DNA of 9,031 nt from assembly GCA_017622255.1 (NCBI GenBank), contig JAGARL010000198.1:1-9031 (forward strand). The letters run 5' to 3'. The notes under the pieces were generated by a model. That model did no database searches and was not told where the DNA came from. It saw only the letters and a program-made list of their open reading frames with translations. Origin of the DNA: Methanocorpusculum sp. (GTDB lineage Archaea > Halobacteriota > Methanomicrobia > Methanomicrobiales > Methanocorpusculaceae). Below, in pieces: positions 1 to 6,483 of the stretch. The position numbers and the translations under genes are program-made. Within the stretch, counting starts at the first letter, position 1; each line of letters begins with the position of its first letter.

Positions 1-81
1 ATTACAAACAGAAGTATGAATAACACCTCCTATCTTGTTAGTCCGGTTGGTCAGACCGGCCAATCTTATGATTCAATGTAG
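1..81 (+). CDS. Possible C-terminal end of a plus-strand gene (partial, uncertain)
   Basis: The first plus-strand frame is open from base 1 to a TAG at 79-81, giving 26 codons rich in Ser, Thr, Asn, Gln, Gly and Tyr and ending in YDSM. A T6 run at 120-125 could serve as its terminator. If real, this gene converges on the rpsB operon. The family is not recognisable. Twenty-six open codons can occur by chance, and a minus-strand promoter and ribosome-binding-like motif overlap the same bases, so the call is weak. The alternative is that this stretch is the leader of a minus-strand gene lying beyond the window edge. Confidence 0.25.
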   Translation: MTNRSMNNTSYLVSPVGQTGQSYDSM

Positions 82-399
82 AAGTATATAAATCCCATAC
101 CGCGCGGTGCGAAAGTGCGTTTTTTGTCTGAAAAGCTCGAAAAATCAGAGTGCACATTATAGAGATAAAGACAAAGGAGTGGATTATATAAGAGATTTGG
201 CACTTTCGCAAACCTAACGATTTTCTCATGGCTTGCGTCACTGCGTGCCGCTCGTCTTTCGCGAGATAGAGAGATTGGCAAAAATAGGAGTAATTCTATA
301 AAGAAAATCTCACCGTCCGGGAAGTCGTGCGAACTCCCCTCCTGCATACGGCAGGTCAAACCTTCCAACCCCTCTTCACAAACACCAAATAACTATTAC
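82..399. other. Intergenic block with short repeats, no convincing gene
   Basis: About 320 bp separates the possible plus-strand gene end from the rpsB terminator. Minus-strand frames here are open for 60-100 codons, but none has a convincing start, and the translations are low-complexity and Leu/Tyr/Ser-rich; I treat them as spurious. What can be seen is an 11-bp perfect inverted repeat (108-118 with 200-210), a near-repeat AGAGAT(T)TGGCA at 191-202 and 270-280, a CCGCGCGG palindrome at 100-107, and a small CCTGC/GCAGG hairpin at 341-355. The block may be decayed repetitive DNA or encode a small RNA; neither can be settled by eye. Confidence 0.5.
85..92 (-). promoter_or_regulatory. TATA box (box A) candidate TTTATATA
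   Basis: Read on the minus strand the bases are TTTATATA, the classic methanogen box A. A start site about 25 bases downstream (around 60-65) would give a leader containing the CCGGT/ACCGG hairpin at 43-59 and an AGGAGG motif at 26-31. No ATG, GTG or TTG lies at normal spacing after that motif inside the window. The element is partly palindromic and reads TATATAAA on plus, so direction is not certain. Confidence 0.35.
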
Positions 400-407
400 A
401 AAAAAAA
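400..407 (-). terminator. Poly-T terminator of the rpsB operon
   Basis: On the minus strand a run of eight T lies about 25 bases after the rpsB stop codon. Archaeal RNA polymerase terminates at oligo-T tracts without needing a hairpin. No further gene follows closely, so this is the likely 3' end of the ribosomal/RNA polymerase/enolase transcript. Confidence 0.65.
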
Positions 408-432
408 GGATATGATTTTCCGAAAACCGAAC

Positions 433-1041
433 TTAGAGTTCAGCTTCGAAGTCTTCAACAGTCAGGGAGGAAACAATGCCCTTCTGCTTCATGATCTCTC
501 TGGTTAAGAGGAAGTAGATCATGGAGAGTGCCTTGCGTCCCTTGTTGTTGGTCGGGATAACGAGATCAACATTGTTGGTCTGGTTGTTGATATCACAGAG
601 TGCGATAACCGGGATGCCGCACTGGACAGCTTCAGTGATAACCTGAGAATCTCCGATTGGGTCGGTAACGATAACGACTTCCGGCTCAACGTACTTCGGG
701 AGTTTCGGGTTGGTTAAGGTTCCCGGGATGAATCTGCCAACGTGGGAGATTGCACCAAGAGTGTCTGCGAACTTCTGTGCCGGGTACTGACCGTACTGAC
801 GGGAAGTGACAACGAAAATCTTTCCTGGCTCGTAGCGGGAAAGGAACTTTGCAACCTGCTTGATGCGCTCGTCAGTCTTTCTGATGTCGATGATGTAAAG
901 ACCGTCGGAACGAACACGGTAGATGAAGTCCTTCATGTCGTTGTCTTTCTGCTGGGTACCGATGTGGACACCTGCAGCAAGATATTCTTCTACAGATACT
1001 AATGGTTCAGTTAATTCAATTCCAAGTTCATTGTCGGCCAT
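433..1041 (-). CDS. rpsB: 30S ribosomal protein uS2 (archaeal S2)
   Basis: This is the small-subunit ribosomal protein uS2, 202 residues, a usual length for archaea, which lack the long bacterial C-terminal part. Recognisable family segments are GVHIGT (24-29), [10 protein letters not shown] (103-112), EVVIVTDP (121-128) and the stretch [13 protein letters not shown] (143-155) followed by [13 protein letters not shown] (159-171). The frame is open upstream to a TTG at 1059, but the ATG at 1041 begins the conserved-looking N-terminus and sits about 10 bases after a GAGGAG Shine-Dalgarno sequence, so I use it. The enolase stop codon lies one base before this ATG and its last codons carry the ribosome-binding site, which implies coupled translation. 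It is the last gene of the operon and a T8 run follows. Confidence 0.96.
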   Translation of the reverse strand: MADNELGIELTEPLVSVEEYLAAGVHIGTQQKDNDMKDFIYRVRSDGLYIIDIRKTDERIKQVAKFLSRYEPGKIFVVTSRQYGQYPAQKFADTLGAISHVGRFIPGTLTNPKLPKYVEPEVVIVTDPIGDSQVITEAVQCGIPVIALCDINNQTNNVDLVIPTNNKGRKALSMIYFLLTREIMKQKGIVSSLTVEDFEAEL

Positions 1042-1042
1042 T

Positions 1043-2245
1043 TTAGAAATGCTCCTCAATTCTTATAAGTTCATTTAATTTAGCGATGCGCTCGCCGCCG
1101 ACGACACCGCACTTTAAGAAGCAGCACTCGAATGCAGTTCCTAAGTGTGCAATGGTGGCATCGGTTGTCTCACCTGATCTGTGGGACATGACAGTCTCGT
1201 AACCGCAGCGGTGTGCGAGGTCAATGGTCTCAAAGGTATCAGTCAGGGTACCAATCTGGTTCGGCTTGATTAAAACACAGTTGCCTGCGTTCATCTCAAT
1301 ACCCTGTGCCAGACGCTCAACGTTGGTGACAAACAGATCGTCTCCGCAGATGAGAGTATCGCGGTCCTTAACTTCGGCGGTGATAGCGGCAAAGCCTTCG
1401 AAGTCTTCTTCCTGAATCGGGTCTTCGACGTAAATCAGGTTGTAGTCATCGATAAGCTCTGCAATATACGCAATCTGCTCCTCAGTTGTACGCTCTGCGT
1501 TCTTATAGACATACCGCTGTTTCTCTGCATCCCACATCTCGGAAGAGGCAACATCAAGACCCATGCGGACCTCGATACCGGTCTCGTCGAAAACCTTGTC
1601 GGTTGCTTCTTTTACGATTTCGAAGGCTTCAAGGTCGGAAATCTTCGGTGCCCATCCTCCTTCGTCGCCTTTGCCGCATCCCTTGCCGCGCGCAACAAGA
1701 ATCTCTTTGATGCGCTTGTGGACAAGAGCGTTGGTAAAGACAGCCTCAGAAGCGTTTCCCGCTCCGGTCGGGACAATCAGGAACTCCTGAATGTCGGTTG
1801 CATCAACTGCGTGTGCACCGCCGCCGATAACGTTTCCGAGCGGAAGCGGAGTCTGGTGCTGAACAAAAGCTCCTCCAAGGTACTGGAAGAGTTCAAGTCC
1901 CTGTGCGGATGCTGCTGCCTTTGCGTTTGCAAGGGAGAGAGCAACAGCCACGTTTGCACCGATACCGGAAAGGTTCTCGGTTCCGTCGATTTCGTGAAGG
2001 ACGTAGTCAAAGCCTCTCTGGTCAGCTGCATCAAGTTCGATGAGCTGCGGGATAAGAGTCTGCTTTGCATCCTCAATAGCCTCGTCGCACGGGCGGACAT
2101 GGGCTTCATAAATTCCGGTAGATGCACCGCTTGGAGCGCATGCACGGCCAAAGCCGCCGGAAACAGTGGTAATCTCTGCCTCAACAGTCGGATTGCCGCG
2201 TGAATCGACAATCATACGGAGAAGAATATCTGCAATCTCAGTCAT
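1043..2245 (-). CDS. eno: Enolase (phosphopyruvate hydratase)
   Basis: Cytosolic enzyme that interconverts 2-phosphoglycerate and phosphoenolpyruvate in glycolysis and gluconeogenesis; a methanogen mainly needs the gluconeogenic direction. The 400 residues form a complete enolase: [10 protein letters not shown] (39-48) is the N-terminal loop, His145 lies in the GGGAHA loop, GDEGGWAP (193-200) supplies Glu195, and the Mg ligands appear as Asp231 (LDVASSE), Glu274 (EDP) and Asp302/303 (GDDLFVTN). The signature [13 protein letters not shown] (325-337) carries catalytic Lys327, and SHRSGETTD (354-362) follows. Residue roles are assigned by family knowledge. The start ATG abuts the rpoK stop codon directly, with GAGGA just upstream. 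Enolase between rpoK and rpsB is a widely conserved archaeal arrangement. No odd feature is seen. Confidence 0.97.
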   Translation of the reverse strand: MTEIADILLRMIVDSRGNPTVEAEITTVSGGFGRACAPSGASTGIYEAHVRPCDEAIEDAKQTLIPQLIELDAADQRGFDYVLHEIDGTENLSGIGANVAVALSLANAKAAASAQGLELFQYLGGAFVQHQTPLPLGNVIGGGAHAVDATDIQEFLIVPTGAGNASEAVFTNALVHKRIKEILVARGKGCGKGDEGGWAPKISDLEAFEIVKEATDKVFDETGIEVRMGLDVASSEMWDAEKQRYVYKNAERTTEEQIAYIAELIDDYNLIYVEDPIQEEDFEGFAAITAEVKDRDTLICGDDLFVTNVERLAQGIEMNAGNCVLIKPNQIGTLTDTFETIDLAHRCGYETVMSHRSGETTDATIAHLGTAFECCFLKCGVVGGERIAKLNELIRIEEHF

Positions 2246-2443
2246 TTAAAGGTCCTCAACGGTATTTCCGAACTGCCGTCTAACAGTGATCGGGACACGG
2301 TTCTCATCGAACTCTGCAAGAGCAATGTCAAGCGGATCGATTTTTGCTGTGCGGACAAGGACAGGAGCTCCCATCGAAATCTGCAAAGCACGTGCTCCGA
2401 CAATTCTGGCACGTTCATAACGAGTATAACTAGTAGCTGTCAT
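2246..2443 (-). CDS. rpoK: DNA-directed RNA polymerase subunit K (Rpo6)
   Basis: Small RNA polymerase subunit, homologue of bacterial omega and eukaryotic RPB6, which helps fold and hold the largest subunit in the enzyme. At 65 residues it is a typical short archaeal form. The family core is plain: [20 protein letters not shown] (8-27), then the region around [10 protein letters not shown] (36-45) and PITVRRQF (51-58). A GTGAT motif about 9 bases before the ATG is the only Shine-Dalgarno-like sequence. The gene lies 37 bases after tRNA-Pro and its stop codon is fused to the eno start. Confidence 0.95.
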   Translation of the reverse strand: MTATSYTRYERARIVGARALQISMGAPVLVRTAKIDPLDIALAEFDENRVPITVRRQFGNTVEDL

Positions 2444-2473
2444 TATAGAAAATCACATCCATGAATCAGGGAG

Positions 2474-2480
2474 AAAAAAA
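2474..2480 (-). terminator. T7 run immediately after tRNA-Pro
   Basis: Seven T residues on the minus strand directly follow the tRNA discriminator base. Such a tract can terminate archaeal transcription. Since rpoK, eno and rpsB lie downstream on the same strand with no strong promoter visible in the 37-bp gap, it more likely acts as a partial terminator, or reading proceeds through it. Confidence 0.4.
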
Positions 2481-2555
2481 TGGGGCCGCTGAGATTCGAA
2501 CTCAGGTCACTACGTCCCGAACGTAATAGGATGGTCCAGGCTACCCTACGGCCCC
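2481..2555 (-). tRNA. tRNA-Pro (anticodon CGG)
   Basis: The minus strand folds as a full tRNA of 75 bases. The acceptor stem is GGGGCCG with CGGCCCC, discriminator A at 2481. The anticodon stem TTACG/CGTAG (one G-T pair) encloses the loop TTCGGGA, placing CGG at 34-36 and G at 37, which is standard for proline and decodes CCG. The T arm is CTGAG-TTCGAAT-CTCAG. CCA is not encoded and must be added after processing. The gene lies 15 bases after the rpoN stop and 37 bases before rpoK with no clear promoter of its own, so it is probably cut out of the operon transcript by RNase P and RNase Z. Confidence 0.95.
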
Positions 2556-2570
2556 GCTCATTCTCATGCT

Positions 2571-2759
2571 TCACGTGTAGGGATACAACTCATCAACAGT
2601 CTCTTTGTGAGACAGAAGCATTCTTCTGCAGCAGTAACGGTCTAATCCAAGTGAATCAAGGACATCTTTCGGGTCCTCACCGGCTGCTGTTCTCTGTTGA
2701 TATTCTTCCCAGTATGTGGAAATCACTTTCCCACATGTGAAACATCGAACTGGTATCAT
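2571..2759 (-). CDS. rpoN: DNA-directed RNA polymerase subunit N (Rpo10)
   Basis: Rpo10, the zinc-binding counterpart of eukaryotic RPB10, belongs to the D-L-N-P assembly platform of archaeal RNA polymerase (not the bacterial sigma-54 that shares the symbol). Its 62 residues match the family length. The atypical zinc site is complete: Cys6 and Cys9 in RCFTCG, and the adjacent Cys43-Cys44 in RYCCRRM. The expected start MIPVRCF is present. The ribosome-binding site is weak: AAGGA lies 14 bases before the ATG, farther than at neighbouring genes. It is separated from rpsI by 74 bp and followed 15 bp later by tRNA-Pro. Confidence 0.96.
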   Translation of the reverse strand: MIPVRCFTCGKVISTYWEEYQQRTAAGEDPKDVLDSLGLDRYCCRRMLLSHKETVDELYPYT

Positions 2760-2791
2760 AAGTTATCTTTGTGTCCTTATTAATGTTTCGA

Positions 2792-2815
2792 ATTGAGGGG
2801 AGAATTCCCCCCAAT
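2792..2815. repeat. Inverted repeat between rpsI and rpoN
   Basis: ATTG and GGGG arms pair with CCCC and CAAT around an AGAATT centre that contains the palindrome GAATTC. As RNA it would form a firm hairpin with one bulged base. It is not followed by a T run, so it does not look like a terminator. Possible roles are an RNA processing or stability element for the upstream ribosomal mRNA, or a DNA operator beside the TATA-like element at 2813-2820. Confidence 0.6.
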
Positions 2816-2820
2816 ATATT
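2813..2820 (-). promoter_or_regulatory. Candidate internal box A for rpoN
   Basis: The minus strand reads AATATATT, a plausible TATA element, in the longest protein-to-protein gap of the operon. A start site about 25 bases downstream would fall near 2791, leaving a leader of about 30 bases before the rpoN ATG. This would let rpoN, tRNA-Pro, rpoK, eno and rpsB be transcribed apart from the ribosomal genes. Judged by eye only. Confidence 0.35.
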
Positions 2821-2833
2821 CGACCTTCGGTAC

Positions 2834-3232
2834 TTAACGGTAGGATTTCTGGAAGCGCGCACGTGCTCCACGGCCATGCGGCTTTTTCATTTCCTTCTGA
2901 CGGGAGTCGTTGACAAGGAGAGTTCTGTCGTAGGACAGGTAGACTTCCTTAATCTTCGGGTCGTTGGTCCAGCCAAGGATTCCGCGACCAAGTGCAGTGC
3001 GGACTGCCTCTGCCTGGCCCATGACTCCTCCGCCGGAGACTTCGATGTCAACATCGACGTTGTCGATTGCTCCCGGAGCGAGTGCAATTGCCTCAGAGAT
3101 CTTCATTCTGATGATCTCGTTGGAGTAAACCTCTAATGGTACGGAGTTGATACGAACTCTGCCCTTGCCCTCGCGGAAGGTTGCGCGTGCAATAGCGGTC
3201 TTTCTCTTTCCACTGGTGTTAATTACTTTCAT
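2834..3232 (-). CDS. rpsI: 30S ribosomal protein uS9 (archaeal S9)
   Basis: uS9 sits in the head of the small subunit, where its C-terminal tail reaches the P-site tRNA. The 132-residue protein opens with [15 protein letters not shown] (5-19), carries the family signature [20 protein letters not shown] (67-86), and ends in the basic tail [13 protein letters not shown] with the usual terminal Arg. AGGTGA lies about 6-7 bases before the ATG, just after the rplM stop. The uL13-uS9 pairing is conserved across domains. Confidence 0.97.
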   Translation of the reverse strand: MKVINTSGKRKTAIARATFREGKGRVRINSVPLEVYSNEIIRMKISEAIALAPGAIDNVDVDIEVSGGGVMGQAEAVRTALGRGILGWTNDPKIKEVYLSYDRTLLVNDSRQKEMKKPHGRGARARFQKSYR

Positions 3233-3248
3233 GTTTCATTCACCTGTT

Positions 3249-3671
3249 TTAGAACTTTGCTCCAAGGTTCTTGCTGATCTCACCGACTGCAACATAGCGT
3301 GCACCGGAAAGTCTGTCGCGGTGTGCGTCTGCAAGGACTTCTGCTTCTGCGTCTTTGAACTCGTACGGAACGCCGACGTATGCCTTGACACGGCGGAAAG
3401 CTGCTGCTCCCGGGCGGGTCTTGTATGGAAGCATACCGCGGATGGTGCGCTTCACAAGCTGGTCTGGGCGTCTCGGGTAGAACGGACCGCCTTCGACGGA
3501 TCCGCGTACGCGCTTGACGTAGTATTCGTTTAAGACCATTGCACGGTTTCCGGAAACGATTGCTTTTTCAGCGTTGATGATTGCAATCTCTTCACCTGCA
3601 AGTACGCGGGTGGCAACGATACTGGAGAGTCTTCCAAGAAGAAGGTTTTCTGCATCAATAACGGTAACCAT
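3249..3671 (-). CDS. rplM: 50S ribosomal protein uL13 (archaeal L13)
   Basis: uL13 is a large-subunit protein that binds 23S rRNA early in assembly. The 140-residue archaeal form starts with VIDAENLLLGRLSS (4-17), includes INAEKAIVSGNR (32-43), and the central signature RRPDQLVKRTIRGMLPYKT (67-85). The Shine-Dalgarno sequence GAGGTGA overlaps the stop codon of rpl18e, so the two genes are probably translationally coupled. Downstream rpsI begins 16 bases after its stop. Confidence 0.96.
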   Translation of the reverse strand: MVTVIDAENLLLGRLSSIVATRVLAGEEIAIINAEKAIVSGNRAMVLNEYYVKRVRGSVEGGPFYPRRPDQLVKRTIRGMLPYKTRPGAAAFRRVKAYVGVPYEFKDAEAEVLADAHRDRLSGARYVAVGEISKNLGAKF

Positions 3672-3677
3672 TTCAAT

Positions 3678-4031
3678 TCACCTCAGAATTCTGACGCGGC
3701 TTCCCTTCGGATTTGCTGCAACGAGCTCTTCGATAGTCATGCAGGTTCCGTTTGCCTCGGTGATTTTCTCGCGTGCTGCATCGGAGAAGTTTAATGCTGC
3801 AACTTTAACAGCTGCACCAATGGTTCCTGCGGCAAGAACTTTGCCCGGAACGATGATGATTTCGTTCTCGTTTGCGTAGCGGTTGATCTTACTGACATTT
3901 ACTTCTGCGTGGTTCTTGCTGGAGGTCTCAAGACGTCCTGCAATCTCGCGCCAGATGTTTGCCTCGTTCTCTCTAGATGCGCGTTTAAGCATCATGATTA
4001 AGGATTCGAGGCGGGGGTTGGATTTATTCAT
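3678..4031 (-). CDS. rpl18e: 50S ribosomal protein eL18 (L18e)
   Basis: Archaeal/eukaryotic ribosomal protein related to bacterial L15 and absent from bacteria, so it marks the operon as archaeal. The 117 residues match the family: NPRLESLIMMLKRASRENEA (5-24) near the N-terminus, VNVSKINRYANENEIIIVPG (45-63) and KVLAAGTIG (64-72) in the middle, and the closing KGSRVRILR. Its ATG abuts the rpoD stop, with GGAGGGA just upstream inside the rpoD end. It precedes uL13 and uS9, the conserved order. Confidence 0.95.
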   Translation of the reverse strand: MNKSNPRLESLIMMLKRASRENEANIWREIAGRLETSSKNHAEVNVSKINRYANENEIIIVPGKVLAAGTIGAAVKVAALNFSDAAREKITEANGTCMTIEELVAANPKGSRVRILR

Positions 4032-4856
4032 TTACAGTCCCTCCTGTAATGCATCAATTAAGTCTGTGGATACTGATTTGATATGCAGCAGTGCACGTTC
4101 GATGATTTCTTTTACCGGCAGTGAGCCGTCGCTTTCTACAACAAAGATGAATCTGGTAGAATCTGCATCAATCTTGATTGCGGACTCTTCGACTTCGGTG
4201 TCCAGACATGCGGTCTCACAGAGACGGCACATCGAACAGTCCTTTTCTTTGCTCTCACCGTTGACAACACGGATGGAAACTTTGCCGTCGGCAATTTCCA
4301 GAACGTCGCGCGGACACTCGGAAACGCATTTTCCGCAGCCGTCGCAGTTCTCGGAGATAGTAATAACCGGGAACTCCTTGTAGCCGCATGCGAGAGTCGG
4401 TTCCCACTTTGCGTGTTCTTTACCGTAGTTGACTTCAGCGGTTGCTTCCAGAACAACCTTCTGTCCTTCCCAAAGCTTGATGATTGGGATGTTATCAAGG
4501 ACCGGAGTTGCTTTCGGATCCATAGAGATGAGATCACTGGAAGTAACCATCTTCGGACCTTCAGCGCTCAGTGTGAAGGTAACCGTACATCCAGGGCATC
4601 CAACGCCTCCGCAGGAGCAGTCTGCTCTCGGGGAGTACTGGGACAGATCGGTCTTGATTGGAATCATACCAAGTCTGTGTGCCAGAATCTCATCGAAGAG
4701 AACGCTGGTGTTGTCGTAGATACGGATGTCTTCGATTGCGAGAGTTGGAACCTCTCCAATCATTGAGCGACGAAGGGCGTTAGCGAATGCAGGCGTCGCT
4801 CCGTGGATAGTAAAACGTGCGACAGAGTCATCGAGCCTGCTGAATACCAGATCCAT
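4032..4856 (-). CDS. rpoD: DNA-directed RNA polymerase subunit D (Rpo3) with dicluster ferredoxin domain
   Basis: Rpo3 is the archaeal counterpart of bacterial alpha and eukaryotic RPB3; with Rpo11 (rpoL, also in this window) it nucleates polymerase assembly. The 274 residues show the alpha-like dimerisation motif around ATPAFANALRRSMIGEVPT (20-38), an inserted four-cysteine segment (Cys80, 82, 87, 90) typical of metal-binding spacing, and a ferredoxin-like domain with two full CxxCxxCxxxC sets: Cys171/174/177/181 and Cys207/210/213/217. The dimerisation part resumes at about 226-270. From family knowledge, methanogen Rpo3 can hold two 4Fe-4S clusters that affect assembly, whereas many archaea keep one or none. 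Start ATG directly follows the rpsK stop. Confidence 0.97.
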   Translation of the reverse strand: MDLVFSRLDDSVARFTIHGATPAFANALRRSMIGEVPTLAIEDIRIYDNTSVLFDEILAHRLGMIPIKTDLSQYSPRADCSCGGVGCPGCTVTFTLSAEGPKMVTSSDLISMDPKATPVLDNIPIIKLWEGQKVVLEATAEVNYGKEHAKWEPTLACGYKEFPVITISENCDGCGKCVSECPRDVLEIADGKVSIRVVNGESKEKDCSMCRLCETACLDTEVEESAIKIDADSTRFIFVVESDGSLPVKEIIERALLHIKSVSTDLIDALQEGL

Positions 4857-5252
4857 TCAGACTCTCCTGCCTCTTCTTCCGCCCTTTACACGAATGGAGT
4901 CGTGCGGTACGGGAGTCACGTCTTCAATTCTTCCGATACGGATTCCGGCACGGGAGAGTGCACGGATTGCTGCCTGTGCTCCTGGTCCCGGAGAACGCTG
5001 TCTGCCGTTTCCTGGTGCGCGGACGCGGATGTGAAGGCCGGTAATTCCTTTGTCTTTTGCTGCCTGTGCAATGTTGATTGCCATCTGCATTGCTGCATAC
5101 GGCGAGGATTCATTGCGTGCCTGCTTAACGACCATTCCACCGCTGGATTTGCAGATGGTCTCTGCACCGGATAAGTCGGTGACGGTGATGATGGTGTTGT
5201 TGAACGAGGCGAAGATGTGGGCAATGCCCCATTTTTCAGCTGCTTCTGCCAT
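4857..5252 (-). CDS. rpsK: 30S ribosomal protein uS11 (archaeal S11)
   Basis: uS11 lies in the platform of the small subunit near the mRNA exit and the E site. The 131-residue protein shows [17 protein letters not shown] (13-29), the glycine/arginine loop [20 protein letters not shown] (76-95), and the signature [20 protein letters not shown] (100-119) ending in [10 protein letters not shown] strong AGAGGG sits 7 bases before the ATG. It lies 2 bases after rpsD, in the expected S13-S4-S11-RpoD order. Confidence 0.97.
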   Translation of the reverse strand: MAEAAEKWGIAHIFASFNNTIITVTDLSGAETICKSSGGMVVKQARNESSPYAAMQMAINIAQAAKDKGITGLHIRVRAPGNGRQRSPGPGAQAAIRALSRAGIRIGRIEDVTPVPHDSIRVKGGRRGRRV

Positions 5253-5254
5253 GG

Positions 5255-5800
5255 TTATGCCCTCTGGTTCATGATACGCTGGCGCTCACCGTTTGCTTCA
5301 TCAACAAACGAGGAGGTTGCGTAGTATGCGATGTTTGCTTCTTCGGAAACAGTGACCATGTAGCTCGGGACACTGACACGCTTGCCGTCGATGGCAATGT
5401 GACCGTGAGTGATAAGCTGACGTGCCTGTTTCATGCTGCGTGCAAGACCCTTGCGGTAAACGACAGTCTGAAGGCGGCGTTCTAAGATGTCCTCAACCTT
5501 TAAACTGAGAATGTCATCCATTCCAGCGGTTGCTCCGACGATACCGTAGCGCTGCAGGGTGCCGAGAAGCTCCTCACGGCGTGCGACGGTCTTCGGGGTT
5601 TCGCCCATAGAGGAAGTCATTGCGAGAACTTCACGTGCTCCTCCACGGTGCTTTCTTAAAACTTCAATTGCTCTCCAGATTTCGCGCTTGTTACGAAGTC
5701 CATAGTTGATTGCAAGGACGCGCTCAGTCTCGATACGTGCTTTCTCATAGCGGCGTGTCGGAGTTGAGTACTTTTTAGTGTTCTTTCCTGGGTATCCCAT
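5255..5800 (-). CDS. rpsD: 30S ribosomal protein uS4 (archaeal S4)
   Basis: uS4 is a primary 16S rRNA binder that starts small-subunit body assembly. The frame is open to a GTG at 5809, but that GTG lies inside the Shine-Dalgarno sequence TAGGTGAG; the ATG at 5800 gives the typical archaeal N-terminus [20 protein letters not shown] and 181 residues, so I use it. An S4 RNA-binding domain runs at about 107-150, with [14 protein letters not shown] (107-120), [17 protein letters not shown] (126-142) and PSYMV. The rpsM stop is 13 bases upstream. Confidence 0.96.
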   Translation of the reverse strand: MGYPGKNTKKYSTPTRRYEKARIETERVLAINYGLRNKREIWRAIEVLRKHRGGAREVLAMTSSMGETPKTVARREELLGTLQRYGIVGATAGMDDILSLKVEDILERRLQTVVYRKGLARSMKQARQLITHGHIAIDGKRVSVPSYMVTVSEEANIAYYATSSFVDEANGERQRIMNQRA

Positions 5801-5813
5801 TTTTCTCACCTAA

Positions 5814-6266
5814 TTACTTCTTCCTCTTGGAAACGCCGACGATCTTACCGAATCTACCGGTAGATTTAGTGCACTGTCCACGGACTTTTAAGCCGTTCTC
5901 ATGACGAACACCACGGTAGCACCGCATTTTCTTCATGAGGTTGATGTCATCTTCCTTTGCGAGTGCAAGGTCGCTGCCATAGAGGTGTTTCTTTTCACCA
6001 GTGTACACATCTACGGGGCGGTTGACCATCCATTTTGGTACAGTTGCGGCATATGCAAGAACCTGTTCTTCGAGTGCTGCGACCTGCTCATCCTCTAACA
6101 GACCTGCGATTGCATGAGTGTCAACGCCTGCACGGCGGGAGATGATGAGTGCTGCGTGAAGACCGATTCCCTTAATACCGGTCAGCGCAAGCTGAACAGG
6201 CTGGGTACCGTCCAGATCAGTGTTAATGATCCGCACAAAATATTTTAATTCTGACTCTTCAACCAT
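5814..6266 (-). CDS. rpsM: 30S ribosomal protein uS13 (archaeal S13)
   Basis: uS13 is in the head of the small subunit, contacts uL5 across the subunit bridge and reaches the P-site tRNA with its tail. The 150 residues include the helix-two-turn-helix part TGIKGIGLHAALIISRRAGV (29-48) and the signature CYRGVRHENGLKVRGQ (116-131) with TKSTGR (133-138), ending SVSKRKK-like in KRKK. Cys132 follows Gln131 where many family members have Arg. AGAGGT lies 6 bases before the ATG. First gene of the operon, preceded by about 115 bp of leader and then tRNA-Ser. Confidence 0.96.
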   Translation of the reverse strand: MVEESELKYFVRIINTDLDGTQPVQLALTGIKGIGLHAALIISRRAGVDTHAIAGLLEDEQVAALEEQVLAYAATVPKWMVNRPVDVYTGEKKHLYGSDLALAKEDDINLMKKMRCYRGVRHENGLKVRGQCTKSTGRFGKIVGVSKRKK

Positions 6267-6333
6267 TGTTTTACCTCTCTGTTGTGAGAGTGGGACGTCT
6301 TATTTCATACGTTCCTGAAGTTACACATTAATC

Positions 6334-6343
6334 CGTTTAAAAC
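6334..6343 (-). promoter_or_regulatory. Candidate box A for the rpsM operon
   Basis: The minus strand reads CGTTTTAAAC, an A/T-rich TATA-like element in the gap between tRNA-Ser and rpsM. A start about 25 bases downstream (near 6310) would leave a leader of roughly 45 bases carrying the AGAGGT ribosome-binding site. CATATACC at 6362-6369 is a second candidate. Neither is a perfect consensus, and cotranscription with tRNA-Ser is also possible. Confidence 0.3.
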
Positions 6344-6382
6344 GAATGCAGTGCCGGGGTGTGGTATATGCGTGAAAATAAG

Positions 6383-6467
6383 CGCAGACGGAGGGATTTG
6401 AACCCCCGAGTCCCAGAGGGACACAGGGTTAGCAACCCTGCGCCATACCAGGCTTGGCTACATCTGC
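6383..6467 (-). tRNA. tRNA-Ser (anticodon GCT)
   Basis: The minus strand folds as a class II tRNA of 85 bases. Acceptor stem GCAGATG pairs with CGTCTGC, discriminator G at 6383 as expected for archaeal serine tRNA. The anticodon stem CAGGG/CCCTG encloses TTGCTAA, giving GCT for AGC and AGT codons. A long variable arm (GTCCC-TCT-GGGAC) identifies serine type, and the T loop is TTCAAAT. CCA is not encoded. It lies upstream of rpsM on the same strand; no intron is seen. Confidence 0.96.
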
Positions 6468-6483
6468 TACAGATAATTCCGCA

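Noticed and set aside
20..32. CACCTCCT on plus, resembling the 3' end of 16S rRNA
   Set aside because: Only eight bases match; the preceding rRNA sequence (GGCTGGAT) is absent. It is better read as an AGGAGG motif on the minus strand, or chance.
66..368. Minus-strand open frame of about 100 codons after rpsB
   Set aside because: It starts at a TTG, overlaps another open minus-strand frame (38-241), gives an uneven Leu/Ser/Arg-rich sequence without recognisable motifs, and spans the repeats of the intergenic block. Judged spurious.
1718..2203. 161-codon plus-strand frame antisense to enolase
   Set aside because: Shadow of eno; Cys/Ser-rich composition, no ribosome-binding site and no family resemblance.
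5801..5809. GTG start for rpsD three codons upstream
   Set aside because: The GTG is part of the Shine-Dalgarno sequence, and archaeal uS4 proteins normally begin at the MGYPGKN-like sequence encoded from 5800.
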